From Phlebotomus papatasi (lineage: Eukaryota; Arthropoda; Insecta; Diptera; Psychodidae): a stretch of 64,000 bases of DNA. Position 1 is the stretch's first letter; every line of letters begins with the position of its first letter. A program made the translations under genes and the position numbers. Shown here piece by piece: positions 37,501 to 50,300 of the stretch. The stretch spans positions 1 through 64,000 of the forward strand of contig NW_026604588.1 in assembly GCF_024763615.1 (NCBI RefSeq), read 5' to 3'. The notes under the pieces are model-generated. The model was not told the DNA's origin, did no database searches, and worked only from the letters and a program-made list of their open reading frames with translations.

Positions 37501-38853
37501 GGCGAATATCTCCTAAACTAGAAGAGATAGACCCCCCAAAGTTGGCATCAAAAAAAAAATTTTTTTAGGCATATTTTGTATGCAAATCTTTAAAGGCGAA
37601 TATCTCCTAAACTAGAAGAGATAGACCCCCCCCCAAAGTTGGCATCAAAAAAAAATTTTTTTAGGCATATTTTGTATGCAAATCTTTAAAGGCGAATATC
37701 TCCTAAACTAGAAGAGATAGACCCCCCAAAGTTGGCATCAAAAAAAAATTTTTTTTTTAGGCATATTTTGTATGCAAATCTTTAAAGGCGAATATCTCCT
37801 AAACTAGAAGAGATAGACCCCCCAAAGTTGGCATCAAAAAAAAAAATATTTTGTTTTTTAGGCATATTTTGTATGCAAATCTTTAAAGGCGAATATCTCC
37901 TAAACTAGAAGAGATAGACCCCCCAAAGTTGGCATCAAAAAAAATTTTTTTTAGGCATATTTTGTATGCAAATCTTTAAAGGCGAATATCTCCTAAACTA
38001 GAAGAGATAGACCCCCCAAAGTTGGCATCAAAAAAAAAATTTTTTTAGGCATATTTTGTATGCAAATCTTTAAAGGCGAATATCTCCTAAACTAGAAGAG
38101 ATAGACCCCCCAAAGTTGGCATCAAAAAAAAATTTTTTTAGGCATATTTTGTATGCAAATCTTTAAAGGCGAATATCTCCTAAACTAGAAGAGATAGACC
38201 CCCCAAAGTTGGCATCAAAAAAAATTTTTTTAGGCATATTTTGTATGCAAATCTTTAAAGGCGAATATCTCCTAAACTAGAAGAGATAGACCCCCCAAAG
38301 TTGGCATCAAAAAAAATTTTTTTAGGCATATTTTGTATGCAAATCTTTAAAGGCGAATATCTCCTAAACTAGAAGAGATAGACCCCCCAAAGTTGGCATC
38401 AAAAAAAAATTTTTTTAGGCATATTTTGTATGCAAATCTTTAAAGGCGAATATCTCCTAAACTAGAAGAGATAGACCCCCCAAAGTTGGCATCAAAAAAA
38501 AATTTTTTAGGCATATTTTGTATGCAAATCTTTAAAGGCGAATATCTCCTAAACTAGAAGAGATAGACCCCCCAAAGTTGGCATCAAAAAAAATTTTTTT
38601 AGGCATATTTTGTATGTAAATCTTTAAATGCGAATATCTCCTAAACTAGAAGAGATAGACCCCCCAAAGTTCGCATCAAGAAAAAATTTTTTTAGGCATA
38701 TTTTGTATGGAAATCTTTAAAGGCGAATATCTCCTAAACTAGAAGAGATAGACCCCCCAAAGTTGGCATCAAAAAAAAATTTTTTTAGGCATATTTTGTA
38801 TGCAAATCTTTAAAGGCGAATATCTCCTAAACTAGAAGAGATAGACCCCCCAA

Positions 38854-39309
38854 GAGAGATAAGATAAGATTTTGCCAGGGGTCAGTTCTCCATTTCGGAT
38901 ATTCCGATGCATCCAGGCCACCAATTGGGCCCCTTATGCTTCCCCACTCCTATTCTATCTTATCCCCCGATACGGGTAGCCGCTCTATTTCACAGCTCTG
39001 TGAGCAGTCAGTGCCGTTACTATGTCACAGCATCCCTTCTCGGTGTGTGTTTGGGATCAGTGACAGTGAATATTTGTATCGACTGAAGTACCGCTTTCAT
39101 GTCGAAACTCGTTTTTGTACCAGCCTCTATTGTTTAGGCGGTTCACTTTTTTTGCCAATATGCACCATTGACATTACTATTCATTCATTCACTGGACGAA
39201 TTCAAAGCCGATATGGCATGAGAAATCTTTTTCTGCTGCTGCTCAGCTTTGAACCCCAGACCTCGCAGTCATAGAGCTACTACTCTATCCACTGACCCAC
39301 TCGAGGCCC
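38854..39309 (-). mobile_element. tRNA-derived SINE, copy 5 (456 bp)
   Basis: Full-length copy with box B at 39245-39255 and box A at 39289-39299 on the minus strand, flanked by TAGACCCCCCAA at 38842-38853 and 39310-39321. It has G at 39117. The left flank is the GTTCGCATCAAG/TATGGAAATC lineage (TTCGCA at 38670, 184 bp away). Unlike copies 3, 8 and 9, the next monomers further left lack the AAAGGCAAATATC and AAAAAGAAATTTT markers, so only the nearest few monomers are shared. Confidence 0.88.
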
Positions 39310-39599
39310 TAGACCCCCCAAAGTTGGCATCAAAAAAAAAAAAAATTTTTTTAGGCATGTTTTGTATGCAAATCTTTAAAGGCGAATATCTCCTAAACTA
39401 GAAGAGATAGACCCCCCAAAGTTGGCATCAAAAAAAAATTTTTATAGGCATATTTTGTATGCAAATCTTTAAAGGCGAATATCTCCTAAACTAGAAGAGA
39501 TAGACCCCCCAAAGTTGGCATCAAAAAAAAATTTTTATAGGCATATTTTGTATGCAAATCTTTAAAGGCGAATATCTCCTAAACTAGAAGAGATAGACC

Positions 39600-39656
39600 C
39601 CCCCATAAAAAAAAAAAGTTGGCATCAAAAAAAATAGACCCCCCAAAGTTTTTTTA
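39600..39656 (+). repeat. Small scrambled joint in the satellite
   Basis: The C-run is followed by CATAAAA, an A-run with AAAGTTGGCATC, then AAAATAGACCCCCC and AAAGTTTTTTTAGGC. The words GTTGGCATC and TAGACCCCCC therefore appear out of order within about 55 bp, and the normal array continues on both sides. Confidence 0.85.
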
Positions 39657-40488
39657 GGCATATTTTGTATGCAAATCTTTAAAGGCGAATATCTCCTAAA
39701 CTAGAAGAGATAGACCCCCCAAAGTTGGCATCAAAAAAAAATTTTTTTAGGCATATTTTGTATGCAAATCTTTAAAGGCGAATATCTCCTAAACTAGAAG
39801 AGATAGACCCCCCAAAGTTGGCATCAAAAAAAAATTTTTTAGGCATATTTTGTATGCAAATCTTTAAAGGCGAATATCTCCTAAACTAGAAGAGATAGAC
39901 CCCCCAAAGTTGGCATCAAAAAAAATTTTTTTAGGCATATTTTGTATGCAAATCTTTAAAGGCGAATATCTCCTAAACTAGAAGAGATAGACCCCCCAAA
40001 GTTGGCATCAAAAAAAAATTTTTTTAGGCATATTTTGTATGCAAATCTTTAAAGGCGAATATCTCCTAAACTAGAAGAGATAGACCCCCCAAAGTTGGCA
40101 TCAAAAAAAATTTTTTTTAGGCATGTTTTGTATGCAAATCTTTAAAGGCGAATATCTCCTAAACTAGAAGAGATAGACCCCCCAAAGTTGGCATAAAAAA
40201 AAATTTTTTTAGGCATATTTTGTATGCAAATCTTTAAAGGCGAATATCTCCTAAACTAGAAGAGATAGACCCCCCAAAGTTGGCATCAAAAAAAAATTTT
40301 TTTAGGCATATTTTGTATGCAAATCTTTAAAGGCGAATATCTCCTAAACTAGAAGAGATAGACCCCCCAAAGTTGGCATCAAAAAAAATTTTTTTTAGGC
40401 ATATTTTGTATGCAAATCTTTAAAGGCGAATATCTCCTAAACTAGAAGAGATATACCCCCCAAAGTTGGCATCAAAAACAATTTTTTT

Positions 40489-40570
40489 AGCATATTTTGT
40501 ATGCAAATCTTTAAAGGCGAATATCTCCTAAACTAAAGAGATAGACCCCCCAAAGTTGGCATATTTTTTT
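40489..40570 (+). repeat. Cluster of small deletions in two adjacent monomers
   Basis: Within about 80 bp there are three single-event losses: TTTTTTTAGCATATT lacks one G, CTAAACTAAAGAGATAG lacks a GA pair, and GGCATATTTTTTTAGGC lacks the A-run. Such a cluster is unusual for this very uniform array; uncorrected long-read error is a possible cause. Confidence 0.75.
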
Positions 40571-43500
40571 AGGCATATTTTGTATGCAAATCTTTAAAGG
40601 CAAATATCTCCTAAACTAGAAGAGATAGACCCCCCAAAGTTGGCATCAAAAAAAAATTTTTTTAGGCATATTTTGTATGCAAATCTTTAAAGGCGAATAT
40701 CTCCTAAACTAGAAGAGATAGACCCCCCAAAGTTGGCATCAAAAAAAAAATTTTTTTAGGCATATTTTGTATGCAAATCTTTAAAGGCGAATATCTCCTA
40801 AACTAGAAGAGATAGACCCCCCAAAGTTGGCATCAAAAAAAAATTTTTATAGGCATATTTTGTATGCAAATCTTTAAAGGCGAATATCTCCTAAACTAGA
40901 AGAGATAGACCCCCCAAAGTTGGCATCAAAAAAATTTTTTTTAGGCATATTTTGTATGCAAATCTTTAAAGGCGAATATCTCCTAAACTAGAAGAGATAG
41001 ACCCCCCAAAGTTGGCATCAAAAAAAATTTTTTTTAGGCATATTTTGTATGCAAATCTTTAAAGGCGAATATCTCCTAAACTAGAAGAGATAGACCCCCC
41101 AAAGTTGGCATCAAAAAAAAATTTTTATAGGCATATTTTGTATGCAAATCTTTAAAGGCGAATATCTCCTAAACTAGAAGAGATAGACCCCCCAAAGTTG
41201 GCATCAAAAAAAATTTTTTTTAGGCATATTTTGTATGCAAATCTTTAAAGGCGAATATCTCCTAAACTAGAAGAGATAGACCCCCCAAAGTTGGCATCAA
41301 AAAAAATTTTTTTAGGCATATTTTGTATGCAAATCTTTAAAGGCGAATATCTCCTAAACTAGAAGAGATATACCCCCCAAAGTTGGCATCAAGAAAAAAA
41401 TGTTTATAGGCATATTTTGTATGCAAATCTTTAAAGGCGAATATCTCCTAAACTAGAAGAGATAGACCCCCCAAAGTTGGCATCAAAAAAATTTTTTTTA
41501 GGCATATTTTGTATGCAAATCTTTAAAGGCGAATATCTCCTAAACTAGAAGAGATAGACCCCCCAAAGTTGGCATCAAAAAAAAAATTTATAGGCATCTT
41601 TTGTATGCAAATCTTTAAAGGCGAATATCTCCTAAACTAGAAGAGATAGACCCCCCAAAGTTGGCATCAAAAAAAAATTTTTATAGGCATATTTTGTATG
41701 CAAATCTTTAAAGGCGAATATCTCCTAAACTAGAAGAGATAGACCCCCCAAAGTTGGCATCAAAAAAAAATTTTTTATAGGCATATTTTGTATGCAAATC
41801 TTTAAAGGCGAATATCTCCTAAACTAGAAGAGATAGACCCCCCAAAGTTGGCATCAAAAAAAATTTTTTTAGGCATATTTTGTATGCAAATCTTTAAAGG
41901 CGAATATCTCCTAAACTAGAAGAGATAGACCCCCCAAAGTTGGCATCAAAAAAAAAATTTTTTTAGGCATATTTTGTATGCAAATCTTTAAAGGCGAATA
42001 TCTCCTAAACTAGAAGAGATAGACCCCCCAAAGTTGGCATCAAAAAAAAAAATTTATAGGCATATTTTGTATGCAAATCTTTAAAGGCGAATATCTCCTA
42101 AACTAGAAGAGATAGACCCCCCAAAGTTGGCATCAAAAAAAATTTTTTTTAGGCATATTTTGTATGCATATCTTTAAAGGCGAATATCTCCTAAACTAGA
42201 AGAGATAGACCCCCCAAAGTTGGCATCAAAAAAAATTTTTTTTAGGCATATTTTGTATGCAAATCTTTAAAGGCGAATATCTCCTAAACTAGAAGAGATA
42301 GACCCCCCAAAGTTGGCATCAAAAAAAAATTTTTTAGGCATATTTTGTATGCAAATCTTTAAAGGCGAATATCTCCTAAACTAGAAGAGATAGACCCCCC
42401 AAAGTTGGCATAAAAAAAAAAATTTTTATAGGCATATTTTGTATGCAAATCTTTAAAGGCGAATATCTCCTAAACTAGAAGAGATAGACCCCCCAAAGTT
42501 GGCATCAAAAAAATTTTTTTTAGGCATATTTTGTATGCAAATCTTTAAAGGCGAATATCTCCTAAACTAGAAGAGATAGACCCCCCAAAGTTGGCATCAA
42601 AAAAAATTTTTTTTAGGCATATTTTGTATGCAAATCTTTAAAGGCGAATATCTCCTAAACTAGAAGAGATAGACCCCCCAAAGTTGGCATCAAAAAAAAT
42701 TTTTATAGGCATATTTTGTATGCAAATCTTTAAAGGCGAATATCTCCTAAACTAGAAGAGATAGACCCCCCAAAGTTGGCATCAAAAAAAATTTTTTTAG
42801 GCATATTTTGTATGCAAATCTTTAAAGGCGAATATCTCCTAAACTAGAAGAGATATACCCCCCAAAGTTGGCATCAAAAAAAAAATGTTTATAGGCATAT
42901 TTTGTATGCAAATCTTTAAAGGCGAATATCTCCTAAACTAGAAGAGATAGACCCCCCAAAGTTGGCATCAAAAAAATTTTTTTTAGGCATATTTTGTATG
43001 CAAATCTTTAAAGGCGAATATCTCCTAAACTAGAAGAGATATACCCCCCAAAGTTGGCATAAAAAAAAAAATGTTTATAGGCATATTTTGTATGCAAATC
43101 TTTAAAGGCGAATATCTCCTAAACTAGAAGAGATAGACCCCCCAAAGTTGGCATCAAAAAAATTTTTTTTAGGCATATTTTGTATGCAAATCTTTAAAGG
43201 CGAATATCTCCTAAACTAGAAGAGATAGACCCCCCAAAGTTGGCATCAAAAAAAATTTTTTTAGGCATATTTTGTATGCAAATCTTTAAAGGCGAATATC
43301 TCCTAAACTAGAAGAGATATACCCCCCAAAGTTGGCATCAAAAAAAAAATTTTATAGGCATATTTTGTATGCAAATCTTTAAAGGCGAATATCTCCTAAA
43401 CTAGAAGAGATAGACCCCCCAAAGTTGGCATCAAAAAAAATTTTTTTAGGCATATTTTGTATGCAAATCTTTAAAGGCGAATATCTCCTAAACTAGAAGA

Positions 43501-44087
43501 GATAGACCCCCCAAAGTTGGCATCAAAAAAAAATTTTTTTAGGCATATTTTGTATGCAAATCTTTAAAGGCGAATATCTCCTAAACTAGAAGAGATAGAC
43601 CCCCCAAAGTTGGCATCAAAAAAAATTTTTTTAGGCATATTTTGTATGCAAATCTTTAAAGGCGAATATCTCCTAAACTAGAAGAGATAGACCCCCCAAA
43701 GTTGGCATCAAAAAAAATTTTTTTAGGCATATTTTGTATGCAAATCTTTAAAGGCGAATATCTCCTAAACTAGAAGAGATAGACCCCCCAAAGTTGGCAT
43801 CAAAAAAAAATTTTTTTAGGCATATTTTGTATGTAAATCTTTAAACGCGAATATCTCCTAAACTAGAAGAGATAGACCCCCCAAAGTTGGCATCAAAAAA
43901 AAAATTTTTTTAGGCATATTTTGTATGCAAATCTTTAAAGTAAATTTTTAAACGCGAATATCTCCTAAACTAGAAGAGATAGACCCCCCAAAGTTGGCAT
44001 CAAAAAAAAATTTTTTTTAGGCATATTTTGTATGCAAATCTTTAAAGGCGAATATCTCCTAAACTAGAAGAGATAGACCCCCCCCCA

Positions 44088-44627
44088 ATTTTGTATGTTG
44101 GCATAGACCCCCCAAAGTTGGCATCAAAAAAAATTTTTTTAGGCATATTTTAAAGGCGTATGTAAGTTGGCATCAAAAAAAAATTTTTTTAATATTTTGT
44201 ATGCGAATATCTCCTAAACTAGAAGAGATAGACCCCCCAAAGTTGGCATCAAAAAAAAATTTTTTTAGGCATATTTTGTATGCAAATCTTTAAACGCGAA
44301 TATCTCCTAAACTAGAAGAGATAGACCCCCCCCCAAAAAAAAATTTTTTTAGGCAAAGTTGGCGAATATCTAGAAAATAAAAAGTTTTTTTTTAGGCATA
44401 TTTTGTATGCAAATCTTTAAAGGCGAATATCTAGAAGAGATAGACCCCCCTAAACTAGATAGAGATAGACCCCCCAAAGTTGGCATCAAAAAAAAATTTT
44501 TTAGGGATAGGCATATTTTGTATGCAAATCGTTTTTTAATTTTTAGGCGAATATCTCCTAAACTAGAAGCCGAGATAGACCCCCCAAAGTTGGCATCAAG
44601 GCCCTAAAAAGTTGGCATTTTTTTAGG
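44088..44627 (+). repeat. Scrambled satellite patch 2
   Basis: About 540 bp of monomer fragments in abnormal order and length. Visible breaks include an extended C-run joined to AATTTTGTATGTTGGC near 44090, TTTTAAAGGCGTATGTAAG near 44150, GGCAAAGTTGGCGAATATC near 44353, a 9-bp loss giving GGCGAATATCTAGAAG near 44425, TTTTAGGGATAGGC near 44505, GCAAATCGTTTTTTAA near 44527 and CTAGAAGCCGAGATAG near 44563. Near 44598 the word AAGGCCCTAAAAAG contains AGGCCCTA, which equals the junction at the SINE 5' end. A 66-residue open frame at 44407-44607 exists only because these breaks remove the stop present in each normal monomer; it is not a gene. Confidence 0.87.
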
Positions 44628-45984
44628 CATATTTTGTATGCAAATCTTTAAAGGCGAATATCTCCTAAACTAGAAGAGATAGACCCCCCAAAGTTGGCAT
44701 CAAAAAAAATTTTTTTAGGCATATTTTGTATGCAAATCTTTAAAGGCGAATATCTCCTAAACTAGAAGAGATAGACCCCCCAAAGTTGGCATAAAAAAAA
44801 ATTTTTTTAGGCATATTTTGTATGCAAATCTTTAAAGGCGAATATCTCCTAAACTAGAAGAGATAGACCCCCCAAAGTTGGCATCAAAAAAAAATTTTTT
44901 AGGCATATTTTGTATGCAAATCTTTAAAGGCGAATATCTCCTAAACTAGAAGAGATAGACCCCCCAAAGTTGGCATCAAAAAAAATTTTTTTAGGCATAT
45001 TTTGTATGCAAATCTTTAAAGGCGAATATCTCCTAAACTAGAAGAGATAGACCCCCCAAAGTTGGCATCAAAAAAAATTTTTTTAGGCATATTTTGTATG
45101 CAAATCTTTAAAGGCGAATATCTCCTAAACTAGAAGAGATAGACCCCCCAAAGTTGGCATCAAAAAAAAATTTTTTTAGGCATATTTTGTATGCAAATCT
45201 TTAAAGGCGAATATCTCCTAAACTAGAAGAGATAGACCCCCCAAAGTTGGCATCAAAAAAAAATTTTTTTAGGCATATTTTGTATGCAAATCTTTAAAGG
45301 CGAATATCTCCTAAACTAGAAGAGATAGACCCCCCAAAGTTGGCATCAAAAAAAAATTTTTTTAGGCATATTTTGTATGCAAATCTTTAAAGGCGAATAT
45401 CTCCTAAACTAGAAGAGATAGACCCCCCAAAGTTGGCATAAAAAAAAATTTTTTTAGGCATATTTTGTATGCAAATCTTTAAAGGCAAATATCTCCTAAA
45501 CTAGAAGAGATAGACCCCCCAAAGTTGGCATAAAAAAAAAATTTTTTTAGGCATATTTTGTATGCAAATCTTTAAAGGCGAATATCTCCTAAACTAGAAG
45601 AGATAGACCCCCCAAAGTTGGCATAAAAAAAAATTTTTTTAGGCATATTTTGTATGCAAATCTTTAAAGGCGAATATCTCCTAAACTAGAAGAGATAGAC
45701 CCCCCAAAGTTGGCATCAAAAAAAATTTTTTTAGGCATATTTTGTATGCAAATCTTTAAAGGCGAATATCTCCTAAACTAGAAGAGATAGACCCCCCAAA
45801 GTTGGCATCAAAAAAAATTTTTTTAGGCATATTTTGTATGCAAATCTTTAAAGGCGAATATCTCCTAAACTAGAAGAGATAGACCCCCCAAAGTTGGCAT
45901 CAAAAAAAAATTTTTTTAGGCATATTTTGTATGCAAATCTTTAAAGGCGAATATCTCCTAAACTAGAAGAGATAGACCCCCCAA
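44628..45984 (+). repeat. Satellite array between scrambled patch 2 and SINE copy 6
   Basis: About 15 very uniform monomers of the TGCAAAT/AAAGGCG type. Minor variants are GGCATAAAA (near 44790, 45435, 45530 and 45622) and one AAAGGCAAATATC (near 45484). The approach to copy 6 lacks both the AGTTTACATC and the GTTCGCATCAAG markers that precede the other SINE copies apart from copy 7. Confidence 0.95.
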
Positions 45985-46431
45985 GAGAGATAAGATAAGA
46001 TTTTGCCAGGGGTCAGTTCTCCATTTCGGATATTCCGATGCATCCAGGCCACCAATTGGGCCCCTTAACTCCTATTCTATCTTATCCCCCGATACGGGTA
46101 GCCGCTCTATTTCACAGCTCTGTGAGCAGTCAGTGCCGTTACTATGTCACAGCATCCCTTCTCGGTGTGTGTTTGGGATCAGTGACAGTGAATATTTGTA
46201 TCGACTGAAGTACCGCTTTCATGTCGAAACTCGTTTTTGTACCAGCCTCTATTGTTTAGGCGGTTCACTTTTTTTGCCAATATGCACCATTGACATTACT
46301 ATTCATTCATTCACTGGACGAATTCAAAGCCGATATGGCATGAGAAATCTTTTTCTGCTGCTGCTCAGCTTTGAACCCCAGACCTCGCAGTCATAGAGCT
46401 ACTACTCTATCCACTGACCCACTCGAGGCCC
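45985..46431 (-). mobile_element. tRNA-derived SINE, copy 6 (447 bp, 9-bp deletion)
   Basis: Same element with an internal 9-bp deletion after 46067, where other copies have TGCTTCCCC. Box B is at 46367-46377 and box A at 46411-46421 on the minus strand, so the promoter is intact. TAGACCCCCCAA flanks it at 45973-45984 and 46432-46443. The base at 46239 is G. Its right flank reads GGCATATTTTG, not the GGCATG seen after all the other copies, which suggests exchange with an ordinary monomer close to the insertion. The start of copy 7 is only 930 bp away. Confidence 0.88.
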
Positions 46432-46914
46432 TAGACCCCCCAAAGTTGGCATCAAAAAAAAAAAAAAATTTTTTTAGGCATATTTTGTATGCAAATCTTT
46501 AAAGGCGAATATCTCCTAAACTAGAAGAGATAGACCCCCCAAAGTTGGCATAAAAAAAAATTTTTATAGGCATATTTTGTATGCAAATCTTTAAAGGCGA
46601 ATATCTCCTAAACTAGAAGAGATAGACCCCCCAAAGTTGGCATCAAAAAAAAATTTTTATAGGCATATTTTGTATGCAAATCTTTAAAGGCGAATATCTC
46701 CTAAACTAGAAGAGATAGACCCCCCAAAGTTGGCATCAAAAAAAAATTTTTTTTAGGCATATTTTGTATGCAAATCTTTAAAGGCAAATATCTCCTAAAC
46801 TAGAAGAGATAGACCCCCCAAAGTTGGCATCAAAAAAAAATTTTTTTAGGCATATTTTGTATGCAAATCTTTAAAGGCGAATATCTCCTAAACTAGAAGA
46901 GATAGACCCCCCAA
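46432..46914 (+). repeat. Five-monomer satellite spacer between SINE copies 6 and 7
   Basis: 483 bp, about five monomers, the shortest spacing between SINEs in the window. The first monomer has a long A-run, the next two have TTTTTATAGG and the fourth has AAAGGCAAATATC. The same order of monomers follows copy 7 at first, which fits a tandem duplication of SINE plus flanking monomers. Confidence 0.93.
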
Positions 46915-47370
46915 GAGAGATAAGATAAGATTTTGCCAGGGGTCAGTTCTCCATTTCGGATATTCCGATGCATCCAGGCCACCAATTGGGCCCCTTATGC
47001 TTCCCCACTCCTATTCTATCTTATCCCCCGATACGGGTAGCCGCTCTATTTCACAGCTCTGTGAGCAGTCAGTGCCGTTACTATGTCACAGCATCCCTTC
47101 TCGGTGTGTGTTTGGGATCAGTGACAGTGAATATTTGTATCGACTGAAGTACCGCTTTCATGTCGAAACTCGTTTTTGTACCAGCCTCTATTGTTTAGGC
47201 GGTTCACTTTTTTTGCCAATATGCACCATTGACATTACTATTCATTCATTCACTGGACGAATTCAAAGCCGATATGGCATGAGAAATCTTTTTCTGCTGC
47301 TGCTCAGCTTTGAACCCCAGACCTCGCAGTCATAGAGCTACTACTCTATCCACTGACCCACTCGAGGCCC
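46915..47370 (-). mobile_element. tRNA-derived SINE, copy 7 (456 bp)
   Basis: Full-length copy with box B at 47306-47316 and box A at 47350-47360 on the minus strand, flanked by TAGACCCCCCAA at 46903-46914 and 47371-47382. It has G at 47178 and lacks the 9-bp deletion of copy 6. Because copy 6 is so close, the deletion arose after the local duplication or was restored here by exchange. The right flank has GGCATG and then GGCATAAAA with TTTTTATAGG, as after copy 3. Confidence 0.88.
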
Positions 47371-50300
47371 TAGACCCCCCAAAGTTGGCATCAAAAAAAA
47401 AAAAAAATTTTTTTAGGCATGTTTTGTATGCAAATCTTTAAAGGCGAATATCTCCTAAACTAGAAGAGATAGACCCCCCAAAGTTGGCATAAAAAAAAAT
47501 TTTTATAGGCATATTTTGTATGCAAATCTTTAAAGGCGAATATCTCCTAAACTAGAAGAGATAGACCCCCCAAAGTTGGCATCAAAAAAAAATTTTTATA
47601 GGCATATTTTGTATGCAAATCTTTAAAGGCGAATATCTCCTAAACTAGAAGAGATAGACCCCCTAAAGTTGGCATCAAAAAAAATTTTTTTAGGCATATT
47701 TTGTATGCAAATCTTTAAAGGCGAATATCTCCTAAACTAGAAGAGATAGACCCCCCAAAGTTGGCATCAAAAAAAAATTTTTTTAGGCATATTTTGTATG
47801 CAAATCTTTAAAGGCGAATATCTCCTAAACTAGAAGAGATAGACCCCCCAAAGTTGGCATCAAAAAAAATTTTTTAGGCATATTTTGTATGCAAATCTTT
47901 AAAGGCGAATATCTCCTAAACTAGAAGAGATAGACCCCCCAAAGTTGGCATCAAAAAAAATTTTTTTAGGCATATTTTGTATGTAAATCTTTAAATGCGA
48001 ATATCTCCAAAACTAGAAGAGATAGACCCCCCAAAGTTCGCATCAAAAAAAAAATTTTTTAGGCATATTTTGTATGGAAATCTTTAAAGGCGAATATCTC
48101 CTAAACTAGAAGAGATAGACCCCCCAAAGTTGGCATCAAAAAAAAAATTTTTTAGGCATGTTTTGTATGCAAATCTTTAAAGGCGAATATCTCCTAAACT
48201 AGAAGAGATAGACCCCCCAAAGTTGGCATCAAAAAAAATTTTTTTAGGCATATTTTGTATGCAAATCTTTAAAGGCGAATATCTCCTAAACTAGAAGAGA
48301 TAGACCCCCCAAAGTTGGCATCAAAAAAAATTTTTTTAGGCATATTTTGTATGCAAATCTTTAAAGGCGAATATCTCCTAAACTAGAAGAGATAGACCCC
48401 CCAAAGTTGGCATCAAAAAAAATTTTTTTTAGGCATATTTTGTATGCAAATCTTTAAAGGCGAATATCTCCTAAACTAGAAGAGATAGACCCCCCAAAGT
48501 TGGCATCAAAAAAAAATTTTTTTAGGCATATTTTGTATGCAAATCTTTAAAGGCGAATATCTCCTAAACTAGAAGAGATAGACCCCCCAAAGTTGGCATC
48601 AAAAAAAAATTTTTTTAGGCATATTTTGTATGCAAATCTTTAAAGGCGAATATCTCCTAAACTAGAAGAGATAGACCCCCCAAAGTTGGCATCAAAAAAA
48701 AATTTTTATAGGCATATTTTGTATGCAAATCTTTAAAGGCGAATATCTCCTAAACTAGAAGAGATAGACCCCCCAAAGTTGGCATCAAAAAAATTTTTTT
48801 TAGGCATATTTTGTATGCAAATCTTTAAAGGCGAATATCTCCTAAACTAGAAGAGATAGACCCCCCAAAGTTGGCATCAAAAAAAATTTTTTTTAGGCAT
48901 ATTTTGTATGCAAATCTTTAAAGGCGAATATCTCCTAAACTAGAAGAGATAGACCCCCCAAAGTTGGCATCAAAAAAAATTTTTTTTAGGCATATTTTGT
49001 ATGCAAATCTTTAAAGGCGAATATCTCCTAAACTAGAAGAGATAGACCCCCCAAAGTTGGCATCAAAAAAAAAATTTTTATAGGCATATTTTGTATGCAA
49101 ATCTTTAAGGGCGAATATCTCCTAAACTAGAAGAGATAGACCCCCCAAAGTTGGCATCAAAAAAAATTTTTTTTAGGCATATTTTGTATGCAAATCTTTA
49201 AAGGCGAATATCTCCTAAACTAGAAGAGATAGACCCCCCAAAGTTGGCATCAAAAAAATTTTTTTTAGGCATATTTTGTATGCAAATCTTTAAAGGCGAA
49301 TATCTCCTAAACTAGAAGAGATAGACCCCCCAAAGTTGGCATCAAAAAAATTTCTTTTAGGCATATTTTGAATGCAAATCTTTAAAGGCGAATATCTCCT
49401 AAACTAGAAGAGATAGACCCCCCAAAGTTGGCATCAAAAAAAAAATTTTTTAGGCATATTTTGTATGCAAATCTTTAAAGGCGAATATCTCCTAAACTAG
49501 AAGAGATAGACCCCCCAAAGTTGGCATCAAAAAAAAATTTTATAGGCATCTTTTGTATGCAAATCTTTAAAGGCGAATATCTCCTAAACTAGAAGAGATA
49601 GACCCCCCAAAGTTGGCATCAAAAAAAAATTTTTATAGGCATATTTTGTATGCAAATCTTTAAAGGCGAATATCTCCTAAACTAGAAGAGATAGACCCCC
49701 CAAAGTTGGCATCAAAAAAAATTTTTTTTAGGCATCTTTTGTATGCAAATCTTTAAAGGCGAATATCTCCTAAACTAGAAGAGATAGACCCCCCAAAGTT
49801 GGCATCAAAAAAAAATTTTTATAGGCATATTTTGTATGCAAATCTTTAAAGGCGAATATCTCCTAAACTAGAAGAGATAGACCCCCCAAAGTTGGCATCA
49901 AAAAAAAATTTTTATAGGCATATTTTGTATGCAAATCTTTAAAGGCGAATATCTCCTAAACTAGAAGAGATAGACCCCCCAAAGTTGGCATCAAAAAAAA
50001 ATTTTTTTAGGCATATTTTGTATGCAAATCTTTAAAGGCGAATATCTCCTAAACTAGAAGAGATAGACCCCCCAAAGTTGGCATCAAAAAAAAATTTTTT
50101 TAGGCATATTTTGTATGCAAATCTTTAAAGGCGAATATCTCCTAAACTAGAAGAGATAGACCCCCCAAAAGTTGGCATCAAAAAAAAATTTTTTTAGGCA
50201 TATTTTGTATGCAAATCTTTAAAGGCGAATATCTCCTAAACTAGAAGAGATAGACCCCCCAAAGTTGGCATCAAAAAAAAATTTTTTTTTTAGGCATATT

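Larger units (their letters stand above)
31057..38853 (+). repeat. Satellite array between SINE copies 4 and 5
   Basis: About 84 monomers, the longest SINE-free interval to the right of copy 1. The first 3.5 kb is duplicated after copy 10. Variants seen include TTTAAGGGCG (near 32722, 33097, 33188 and 33285), GGCATCTTTTG and GGCATCTCTTG in the T-tract flank, GGCGTC (33980), GGCACC (34073), and GACCCCCAAAGATGG with one C fewer (34246). Irregular joints are at 32474-32510, 34358-34378 (AAAAAGTTGGCATTTTTTT) and in two monomers with a doubled ATCTTTAA (near 37095 and 37487). The A/T tract is also irregular near 37850 (AATATTTTGTTTTTT). Confidence 0.95.
39310..44087 (+). repeat. Satellite array between SINE copy 5 and scrambled patch 2
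   Basis: About 51 monomers, mostly TGCAAAT/AAAGGCG. Repeated GATATACC plus TGTTTATAGG monomers appear near 41370-41410, 42855-42895 and 43035-43080. A TGTAAAT/AAACGCG monomer is at about 43833, and a hybrid joint AAAGTAAATTTTTAAACGCG is at about 43937, just before the scrambled patch. A small scramble lies at 39600-39655 and a cluster of short deletions at 40489-40570. Confidence 0.95.

Noticed and set aside
44407..44607. Open reading frame of 66 residues
   Set aside because: It lies in scrambled satellite; the frame is open only because a 9-bp loss removes the stop that ends this frame after 11 codons in a normal monomer. The product is a translation of repeat words rich in Lys and Pro-Pro.
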